Assembly (NCBI GenBank): GCA_964571725.1
Contig: CAZNDB010000003.1
Location: 62,001-126,000 of the forward strand
Direction of reading: 5' to 3'
From: UBA1369 sp964571725
GTDB taxonomy: Bacteria > Patescibacteriota > Gracilibacteria > UBA1369
Length of the DNA: 64,000 bases
Both the position numbers and the translations under genes were made by a program. Positions 57,971 to 64,000 of the stretch are shown piece by piece. The stretch's first letter is position 1, and every line of letters starts with the position of its first letter. The notes beneath the pieces were generated by a model that was not told the DNA's origin, made no database searches, and worked only from the letters and a program-made list of their open reading frames with translations.

Positions 57971-58441
57971 ATGTACATACGTTTTGCGAAAGACCAGGAT
58001 TTAGCTGCAATCGCCCGCTTTCACCGACAAACCATCCGTCAGGTAAACTCAAAGGATTATCCACCGGAAATGATCAAAGTCTGGTCGGCACGCCCCAGCG
58101 CCAAAAAGCTGCGATCCAGCGCAGACCAATGTAAACGATGGGTTGCCGTTAAAGACGGTAAAATCGTCGGATACTGCGACCATACCCTCGAGGGAAAGTT
58201 CTGGGGCCTTTACATTCATAAAGATTACATCGGTCAGGGCATCGGATCCCGTCTGCTTGAAACTGCTGAACAATCCCTGCAAAAAATGGGATTTAAAAAA
58301 ATTGACATAGAAGCCTCCATTACCGCTAAAAACTTTTACCGTAAACACGGATACAAAGTAATCAGAAAAACAACACATCGCATGGGTACGATTGACCTGC
58401 CAATTTATGTCATGACCAAGCGTATTGGAAATGCCAAATAA
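57971..58441 (+). CDS. GNAT family N-acetyltransferase
   Basis: A 156-aa GNAT: acceptor part IRFAKDQDLAAIARFHRQTI, β4 (GYCDHTLEGKFWGLYIHKDY), the acetyl-CoA loop GQGIGSRLLETAEQ (Q/R-x-x-G-x-G/A type), and a C-terminal NFYRKHGYKVI. It starts 3 bp after the methyltransferase stop, so the pair is an operon. Substrate unknown; a link to ribosomal protein or antibiotic acetylation is guesswork. Confidence 0.92.
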   Translation: MYIRFAKDQDLAAIARFHRQTIRQVNSKDYPPEMIKVWSARPSAKKLRSSADQCKRWVAVKDGKIVGYCDHTLEGKFWGLYIHKDYIGQGIGSRLLETAEQSLQKMGFKKIDIEASITAKNFYRKHGYKVIRKTTHRMGTIDLPIYVMTKRIGNAK

Positions 58442-58511
58442 ACCTGCTGAGCTTCATAGCATGTAATTCTCAAAGTTCAGGTATGGAAATTTCGAGCGTA
58501 CCCCATTACCA

Positions 58512-58707
58512 AGTTCAGGCATGGTATTTTAAAGCGTGTTGAAGTAAATTTAGTAGTGTCCGAAGATGGAGTGCTCGACATGCCGCAAATATAGTAATTG
58601 CGGCCCGTGCGTAAAGAGAATTCAATTCAGCAATTGAATTCTTAGCAAGATCGAGGAACACACTCCTAATTTACGAAAACTAGCGCAAAAAATACCATGC
58701 CTGAACT
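58512..58707. repeat. 196-bp inverted-repeat element (MITE-like), includes exoIII start
   Basis: Nineteen-bp perfect terminal arms (left begins AGTTCAGGCATGG, right ends CCATGCCTGAACT) continue inward with imperfect pairing (GTAAATTTAGTAGTGT against GTAAATTAGGAGTGT). Inside are two hairpins: GCCGCAA/TTGCGGC (58582-58604) and an 11-bp stem AGAATTCAATT/AATTGAATTCT with a CAGC loop (58617-58642). A degenerate direct copy of the left end lies at 58473-58490. No transposase is present. It could be a MITE, a structured RNA, or a terminator/attenuator. Confidence 0.7.
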
Positions 58708-59464
58708 CTTATTCTACAGCTGGAACGTCAACGGCCTCCGCGCCGCTGAAAAAAAAGACTTTATCCACTGGGCCGAAACCAGCAATGCCGACATTATCGC
58801 CCTGCAGGAAACCAAATCCCATCCCGAACAACTCTCAGAAAAATTGCTTAACATCGACGGATATAAAAGTTACTGGAAATCCGGCGAACGCAAAGGATAT
58901 TCCGGCGTGGCAATTTACAGCCGCCTGAAACCGCTCAAAGTCATCGACCATTTTGAAGATCCGATTCTCGATGCCGAAGGCCGCCTGCTCGGCCTGGAAT
59001 TTGATAAGTTCTTTTTCTTCACCGGTTATTTTCCCAACGGCGGACAGGGCATGCACCGCGTGGAATACAAACTGGACTTCTATAATCGTTTTGAAAAGCT
59101 GATGGAAAGCTTCTCCAAACCCACCATCTTTTGCGGGGACGTAAATACCGCCCATAACGAAATCGATCTGGCCCGCCCCAAAGAAAACCGAAACACTTCA
59201 GGCTTCATGGAGGTGGAAAGAGCCTGGCTCAATCACCTGATCGATCAAAAAGGTTACATCGATACTTTCAGACAATTCCACCCCGAACCCGACCGTTATT
59301 CCTGGTGGGACATGAAAACCAAGGCCCGCGAACGAAACATCGGCTGGAGAATTGACTATTTTATTACCAGCCCCCAACTGAAGTCACATCTGGTTGAAGC
59401 GGACATCGACGACCAAACCACTGGATCGGATCACGCCCCCATTAAATTGAAAATTAAAATTTAA
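58697..59464 (+). CDS. xth: Exodeoxyribonuclease III / AP endonuclease
   Basis: A 255-aa Xth-type enzyme: SWNVNGLRAAEKK near the start, DIIALQETKS (catalytic Glu), SGVAIYSR, CGDVNTAHNEIDL (Asp and Asn), RNIGWRIDYF and GSDHAPI (Asp-His). All active-site residues are present. It removes abasic sites and 3' blocks in base excision repair. Family length is ~255-270 aa. The ATG lies inside the right arm of the inverted-repeat element, so the first four codons are element-encoded. Confidence 0.95.
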   Translation: MPELLFYSWNVNGLRAAEKKDFIHWAETSNADIIALQETKSHPEQLSEKLLNIDGYKSYWKSGERKGYSGVAIYSRLKPLKVIDHFEDPILDAEGRLLGLEFDKFFFFTGYFPNGGQGMHRVEYKLDFYNRFEKLMESFSKPTIFCGDVNTAHNEIDLARPKENRNTSGFMEVERAWLNHLIDQKGYIDTFRQFHPEPDRYSWWDMKTKARERNIGWRIDYFITSPQLKSHLVEADIDDQTTGSDHAPIKLKIKI

Positions 59465-59471
59465 ACCGCCA

Positions 59472-60215
59472 TTATTTTTGAGCGGCATCTTCTTCTGCTT
59501 TTCTTCTGGCCTCTATCTGACTGGGAATTTCGCACACGGCCTCTTTGCAGACAATCTTCCGCAGATGTTTTTCTTTTGTATAAAGTTCATGGAAAGTATC
59601 AATCATTTCCATGGCTTCAACATCATCTTTGGCAATATAAACATAATCAAAGTCTTCGGGACTGACCAGATGACTGGGCAAAACGTCTTTTTTCATCCAG
59701 GCAATAAGATCTTTCCACATGCGACCAATCAGAATAATAGGTTTATAGGCACTATGATGCACCTGCAGATGCTGCCACATATAATAGAGTTCCAAAAGCG
59801 ATCCGATACCGCCGGTAGTTACCACCATCACATTGGACAAAGCTAGAAAGGTATCCAATCTCTTGGAAAAATGCTTGAAACGATGCCGGATTTCCAGATG
59901 GGGGTTCCCTTTGTTTTCAAAAGGCAGACTGATTACCAACCCGATCGAGTCGGCCTTACCAGACTTATCACCGGCCATATGACCGGCATTGGCGGCTTCC
60001 ATCAAACCCGGACCACCGCCGGTAATAACGTCATAACCGTGTTGGCCAATCTTCTTGGCCAAATCATAAACTTCCTGATAAATCTCATCCCCGGGTTGAA
60101 TCCTGGCCGATCCGAAAATCGCTACCCGAAAATGATCTTTTTTCCTTAATTCTCTGCGTAAATTTAATGTTTTAACCTTCAAGTGGTCAATCAATCCTTT
60201 TACTACTCCTGCCAT
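59472..60215 (-). CDS. LOG-family protein (TIGR00730-like)
   Basis: A 247-aa Rossmann-fold protein of the lysine-decarboxylase-like/LOG family: FRVAIFGSARIQPGDEIYQE, YDVITGGGPGLMEAANAGHM, GKADSIGLVISLPFE and HFSKRLDTFLALSNVMVV. LOG enzymes release cytokinin-type bases from nucleotide monophosphates and carry PGGxGTxxE; here the segment reads TTGGIGSLLEL, so Pro and Thr are replaced while Gly-Gly and Glu remain. The enzyme may act on another nucleotide. It lies 11 bp after the transketolase start on the same strand, as a downstream gene of the sugar-phosphate operon. Confidence 0.9.
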   Translation of the reverse strand: MAGVVKGLIDHLKVKTLNLRRELRKKDHFRVAIFGSARIQPGDEIYQEVYDLAKKIGQHGYDVITGGGPGLMEAANAGHMAGDKSGKADSIGLVISLPFENKGNPHLEIRHRFKHFSKRLDTFLALSNVMVVTTGGIGSLLELYYMWQHLQVHHSAYKPIILIGRMWKDLIAWMKKDVLPSHLVSPEDFDYVYIAKDDVEAMEMIDTFHELYTKEKHLRKIVCKEAVCEIPSQIEARRKAEEDAAQK

Positions 60216-60226
60216 TGGCGTGAATG

Positions 60227-62161
60227 TTAAATTATCTTATCCAGATATTTTAACACATTTTCGGCGTTCAGACCAGTTGCCGCGTATAAATCTTCGTATT
60301 TCCCCGATCTTTGATAGGAATTGACTGCCAATGACTCAAATAAGCTTACTTTCAACCCTTCCCCCAGAATGAAAGTGGCCAGCTGGGAATACAGTCCGGA
60401 TTTGGCATTATGATCCTCCACCGTTACCACCCGGCCGGTTTTTTTGATTGATTCAAGCACAGTCCGATCAAATTGTTTGATTGAAGATACCGCAATCAGC
60501 TCAAAACTCTTTCCACGCGCCGCCATTAACTTCCACGCTTCCAGCGCCTCATGCACCATCGACCCCACGGCCACCACTGTTACACCCGTCCCCGCCCGGA
60601 GCAAATCGGTTTTCCCATATTCATAAACATAATCGATACCGTAAAAAGGCAACCCATCCTCGCCGGTAATTACGGGGATCTTGTGACGCCCCATTCTGAC
60701 GTAAAAATTACCGTCATGGGTAGCGATGTAACGGATCATACGGTCGGTATGATTGGGATCGGCGGGTTCAATCACTTTGGTATTAAAAAGTCCCAGAAAT
60801 GACCCTGCGTCATCAATAGCCTGATGGGTCGGGCCGTCTTCTCCCACCGAAAGTCCGCAGTGAGTGGCCACCATTTTGACATTGGTATTGTTGACGTCAT
60901 TGACTCTGGCCTGATCCTTGGCCCGCGAAGTCATAAACACGCCAAAAGTGGAAACAAAGGGCACATATCCCGCCAAGCTCAAGCCCCCGGCCAGCGTCAT
61001 CATATGCTGTTCGGAAATACCGCATTCAATGTGACGATCAGGATAGGCCTCGGCCAGATATTTGGTCATCACCGACCCCCGCAAATCAGCCGTCAAAGCC
61101 AAAATTTGGGGATTAACGTCGGCCAGATCCTTCAGAGCTTTTCCATAGGCCGTGCGGCAATCGGTTAATTCTTCGGCCGGATACAGCACTGCTTGCCCCG
61201 GATTTAAACTGTTTTTTTCGGGCCACTCCAAGACCGGTTGCTCTGGTTTCCATTTCACCTGTCCGGCAAATTCCTCAATTAATTTTCTTTCATCCGCAGT
61301 CAGTACGAAATTCCCGATCACTTTTTCCACCTGTTCCGCCGACGGAGCTTTTCCATGCCAGGTCGCCCGGTGGGCCAGTCCTTCCGTTTCCATAAAATCA
61401 ACTCCTTTACCCATTACTGTTCTGGCCATAATCAGAACCGGTTTCCCATCATCCCCGGCTCCCGCGGCCTCCGTCGCTCCTTCATAAGCCCCGGAAATCC
61501 CCCTCCAAATGTCCCGGTAATCGTGACCGTCAACCTCTATCACCCGCCAGCCGGCCGCCTGAAAATGCCCCGTAATATTCACGGGCATTATTTTTTCCAG
61601 CGCGTCGGTCAGCTGCACGCCATTGAAATCACAAAACACTATTAAATTATTTAAACGGTTCTTGGCCGCGAAATTCATCATTTCAAAAATCTGTCCCTCA
61701 TCGGCCTCACCGTCACCCAGCACGCCAAAAACCTTACGGCCGGTCTTTTGCATTTTCTCGGCCAGGGCAAATCCACAAGCCGCGGAAAGACCAATCCCCA
61801 GCGGTCCCGTCCCGTACCAGACACCCGGTACGCAGCGCGCCACATGTCCTTCAAATATACTGCCCGCGGCACGAAAGGTTGAAAGCAAAGCTTCACGGTC
61901 AACATAGCCCAGTTCAGCCAGCACGCTATAAACTGCCGGCGTAATGTGCCCGTTGGAAATGACAATCTTTTCTCCGGACTGGGAAATAATCGCCGCATAG
62001 ATCACGGTCAGAAAATCAATCGAGGAAAGCGATCCTCCCGGATGTCCGCTTTCAGCTTTTTGCAGCATTTTCAGAATCATCCAGCGACAGTCTTTGGCAA
62101 AAATTTTCAAAAAATCCTCCTGTTCTTTTTGGAGTGATTCTCCAATCCTGGGAATTTGCAT
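60227..62161 (-). CDS. tkt: Transketolase
   Basis: A 644-aa single-chain transketolase: SGHPGGSLSSIDFLTVIYAA at the N-terminus, TPP/Mg motif GDGEADEGQIFEMMNFAAKN written as GDGEADEGQ plus NLIVFCDFNG, then the pyrimidine domain with LTADLRGSVMTKYLAEAYPD, CGISEQHMMTLAGGLSLAGY (catalytic Glu) and HCGLSVGEDGPTHQ, and a C-terminal domain. It moves two-carbon units between sugar phosphates in the non-oxidative pentose phosphate pathway. It is encoded 4 bp after pgi and near talC, a coherent sugar-phosphate operon. Confidence 0.96.
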   Translation of the reverse strand: MQIPRIGESLQKEQEDFLKIFAKDCRWMILKMLQKAESGHPGGSLSSIDFLTVIYAAIISQSGEKIVISNGHITPAVYSVLAELGYVDREALLSTFRAAGSIFEGHVARCVPGVWYGTGPLGIGLSAACGFALAEKMQKTGRKVFGVLGDGEADEGQIFEMMNFAAKNRLNNLIVFCDFNGVQLTDALEKIMPVNITGHFQAAGWRVIEVDGHDYRDIWRGISGAYEGATEAAGAGDDGKPVLIMARTVMGKGVDFMETEGLAHRATWHGKAPSAEQVEKVIGNFVLTADERKLIEEFAGQVKWKPEQPVLEWPEKNSLNPGQAVLYPAEELTDCRTAYGKALKDLADVNPQILALTADLRGSVMTKYLAEAYPDRHIECGISEQHMMTLAGGLSLAGYVPFVSTFGVFMTSRAKDQARVNDVNNTNVKMVATHCGLSVGEDGPTHQAIDDAGSFLGLFNTKVIEPADPNHTDRMIRYIATHDGNFYVRMGRHKIPVITGEDGLPFYGIDYVYEYGKTDLLRAGTGVTVVAVGSMVHEALEAWKLMAARGKSFELIAVSSIKQFDRTVLESIKKTGRVVTVEDHNAKSGLYSQLATFILGEGLKVSLFESLAVNSYQRSGKYEDLYAATGLNAENVLKYLDKII

Positions 62162-62164
62162 TTT

Positions 62165-63463
62165 TTACTTGGTTAACATTGCTTTGGTCAATTTTTTGGA
62201 CAATTCCACACCCGGCTGGTTATAGGCATCGATCCCGAACAGCTCACCCAAAAAAGCCACGGATGCCTCCAGGGTAACCAGCAATCGCCCCAGATTTTCG
62301 GCATCCAGTCGCTCCAGACTGATTTTCGCCAGGGGCCGGTTTTTCTTGAGCAGTGCCACCATAGTTCCCTCCATCTCGGTCAGCAACAACCGGTTGAAAC
62401 TGATGTTTTTCAAATAGGAAATTTCTTTGGGCTGCCACTCACGGTCAAAGGGAATTTTCAAATCAACCGCCGGTTTGACAACCTCCAGAAACAAATAAAA
62501 TTTATCGTCGGGCCCCTCGTTATAAAGCTGGTTTTGGGAATGCTGATCGGTAGCACCCAGGGCCGAAACAGGAGTAATTCCTACGTTTACGCGATTCCCT
62601 TTACGATCGAATTCCTTGCCGATGCTTTCAGCCAAAAGTTGCCTGTACCAGTCGGCCAGCTTCCAGAGTTTCTGGGCATAGGAAAAAAAGACCGTGATGT
62701 TTTTCCCTTTTTTATAAAGCAAATATTGAACCACCGCCAAACGAAAAGCATCATTCTTACGCCAATCCGGACTTTGCGCCTGCTTGGCAGCTTTGCGCGC
62801 TCCGGCCAGTAATTTTTCGATATCTATCCCGGCCAGCACTGCCGGCAATAATCCCACGGAAGTAAGTATGGAAAACCGGCCTCCGACTTTTTCGGGAACG
62901 TCAAAAACCGGCAGAGTGGGATTCGAAACGGCCAATTTCCGCAGCAACCCGCGATGAGGATCCGTGACAAAAACAAAATGCCTCAGCCAGTCCAGTTTTT
63001 TAGCCTCTATCTTTGATTTGAAATACAAAAATTGAGCCAGCGTCTCCGGAGTTCCTCCCGATTTGGTAATCACCAGAAAAAGAGTGTGTTTGAGATCGAC
63101 CGATTGCTCAAATTCCGCAAGTAAAACCGGATCGATGTTATCCAAAACAGTCAGCCTGACAGTTCCGAAAGAAGTCTTCTCAAAAAGCGGCCCCAGCGCG
63201 TTCCGCAAACAAATGGCTCCCAATGCCGAACCGCCGATTCCCAAAACCACCACATCCCGGTAACGATCCTTGGTTTTGAAAACAAAATTTCTGATTGAGT
63301 TCAGCGTGTCCTGATCATCCAAAACCTTTAAAAAATCCTGATCTCGGGACTGTAGGGCTGCAACATAATTGCCCGTGGCTTTTTCATATTTCTTCAACTC
63401 GGATTCTGAAATTCCCTGTGCGGAAGGGATTTTCCCGAGAAGGGTAAAATCAAATTTAACCAT
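62165..63463 (-). CDS. pgi: Glucose-6-phosphate isomerase
   Basis: The ATG at 63463 (MVKFDFTLLGKIPS) follows the transaldolase stop by 2 bp; a TTG upstream is rejected. The ~432-aa protein has the PGI SIS folds: VVVLGIGGSALGAICLRNAL, LVITKSGGTPETLAQFLYFK (phosphate loop), GGRFSILTSVGLLPAVLAGI, and SALGATDQHSQNQLYNEGPD with the catalytic-type Glu/His. It is shorter than E. coli Pgi (549 aa) and like the compact bacterial type. It interconverts glucose- and fructose-6-phosphate at the entry to glycolysis. Confidence 0.95.
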   Translation of the reverse strand: MVKFDFTLLGKIPSAQGISESELKKYEKATGNYVAALQSRDQDFLKVLDDQDTLNSIRNFVFKTKDRYRDVVVLGIGGSALGAICLRNALGPLFEKTSFGTVRLTVLDNIDPVLLAEFEQSVDLKHTLFLVITKSGGTPETLAQFLYFKSKIEAKKLDWLRHFVFVTDPHRGLLRKLAVSNPTLPVFDVPEKVGGRFSILTSVGLLPAVLAGIDIEKLLAGARKAAKQAQSPDWRKNDAFRLAVVQYLLYKKGKNITVFFSYAQKLWKLADWYRQLLAESIGKEFDRKGNRVNVGITPVSALGATDQHSQNQLYNEGPDDKFYLFLEVVKPAVDLKIPFDREWQPKEISYLKNISFNRLLLTEMEGTMVALLKKNRPLAKISLERLDAENLGRLLVTLEASVAFLGELFGIDAYNQPGVELSKKLTKAMLTK

Positions 63464-63465
63464 GT

Positions 63466-64000
63466 TTATTTTTGCAAGTTTTTTACTTTTTCCCAATCGG
63501 CCAGAAACGCCGCCAACCCTTTATCGGTTAAGGGATGCTTAAATAGCATTTCCATAACCGCGGGCGGGATCGTGGCAATATCGGCCCCGGCCAACGCCGC
63601 TTTAGTCACGTGTTCCGGATGACGGATCGACGCAGCCAGCACTTTTGCTTCAAAATTATAATTGTCAAAAACCGCCACCATTTCTTCCACCAGCAGCATC
63701 CCGTCTTCTGAAATGTCATCCAGTCTGCCCACAAAAGGGCTGACCAGTTTTGCCCCGGCTTTTGCGGCCAGCAGAGCCTGATTCACGGAAAAAACCAATG
63801 TGACGTTAACGTTCACGCCCTCTTCGGTCAAAACTTTGCAGGCCTTGATCCCGTCAACAGTCATGGGAACTTTTACATAAACGTTTTCCGCCCAGGTCCG
63901 GTATTTTCTGGCTTCAGCCAGCATACCGTCAAAATCTGTAGCAATTACTTCGGAACTGACGGGACCTTTCACAACTTCACAGATTTCCTTAATTCTTTTC
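63466..64000 (-). CDS. tal: Transaldolase (TalC/fructose-6-phosphate aldolase type), cut at 5' end
   Basis: The frame stays open to the window edge (upstream codons read KRIKEICEVVKGPVSSEVIA), so the gene starts outside. A GTG at 63972 is internal. The ~178 visible residues contain the TalC core: VKVPMTVDGIKACK with Schiff-base Lys-type position, NVTLVFSVNQALLAAKAGAK, VSPFVGRLDDI, LAASIRHPEHVTKAALAGAD and TIPPAVMEML. Family length is ~215 aa, so about 40 residues are missing. It transfers dihydroxyacetone units and works with transketolase. Confidence 0.93.
   Translation of the reverse strand, partial: KRIKEICEVVKGPVSSEVIATDFDGMLAEARKYRTWAENVYVKVPMTVDGIKACKVLTEEGVNVNVTLVFSVNQALLAAKAGAKLVSPFVGRLDDISEDGMLLVEEMVAVFDNYNFEAKVLAASIRHPEHVTKAALAGADIATIPPAVMEMLFKHPLTDKGLAAFLADWEKVKNLQK

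Noticed and set aside
1..64000. CRISPR array or rRNA genes
   Set aside because: No regularly spaced short repeats and no rRNA-like conserved strings were seen in any gene-free stretch.

Overview
The window reads like one contig of a low-to-moderate GC bacterium that uses the standard stop codons (TAG, TAA and TGA all end genes). Several traits point to the Candidate Phyla Radiation (Patescibacteria), perhaps Peregrinibacteria: many small lineage-specific lipoproteins, a Cys-rich ICPDGS...CEFAPCP motif, several S-layer-homology (SLH) proteins, LytR-CpsA-Psr and CarD-like proteins, and sparse central metabolism. This placement is an inference from gene content; no rRNA gene is present.

Layout. 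Bases 1-6.3 kb hold an AT-rich minus-strand type I restriction-modification (RM) operon: HTH regulator, hsdM, a 60-codon gene, hsdS, an unknown gene, a Fic AMP-transferase and hsdR, which runs off the left edge. 6.4-14.3 kb holds an HNH protein, an HD phosphohydrolase, lipoproteins, and a redox/transport operon (DUF5320-like, DUF134, YibE/F, thioredoxin-CcdA fusion) with a palindromic operator over its promoter. 14.4-15.1 kb has no gene but carries signs of a structured minus-strand RNA of about 630 nt with its own promoter and terminator. 15-23.6 kb holds SLH and lipoproteins, a RelB/RelE-like pair and a second HD protein.

23.6-37.5 kb is an accessory region. It starts with a perfect 227-bp direct repeat that ends a tRNA-like T-arm/acceptor/CCA and flanks a NERD nuclease gene. 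Next come a SAM-class riboswitch upstream of an unknown Cys-rich gene, a HigB/HigA-ImmA module, a second and unrelated type I RM locus with an extra unknown gene and a DUF262/DUF1524 (GmrSD-like) gene, a Cas4-like/DnaQ-like fusion nuclease and a HicAB-like pair. Degenerate copies of the repeat and of a nearby palindrome recur on the right side of this block.

37.5-64 kb is mostly housekeeping or envelope: SLH proteins, CarD, DedA, a DEAD helicase, an archaemetzincin-like protein without its zinc motif, SDR, an orphan histidine kinase, LCP, TspO, HAD, ClpB, an RlmL-like methyltransferase, GNAT, exonuclease III, LOG, and a transketolase-glucose-6-phosphate isomerase-transaldolase operon cut by the right edge. 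The LCP domain lies in the -1 frame behind a membrane-anchored gene, with a slippery A AAA AAC site and a Shine-Dalgarno-like element at the junction, which suggests programmed frameshifting. Just before exonuclease III lies a 196-bp inverted-repeat element whose end contains that gene's start codon.
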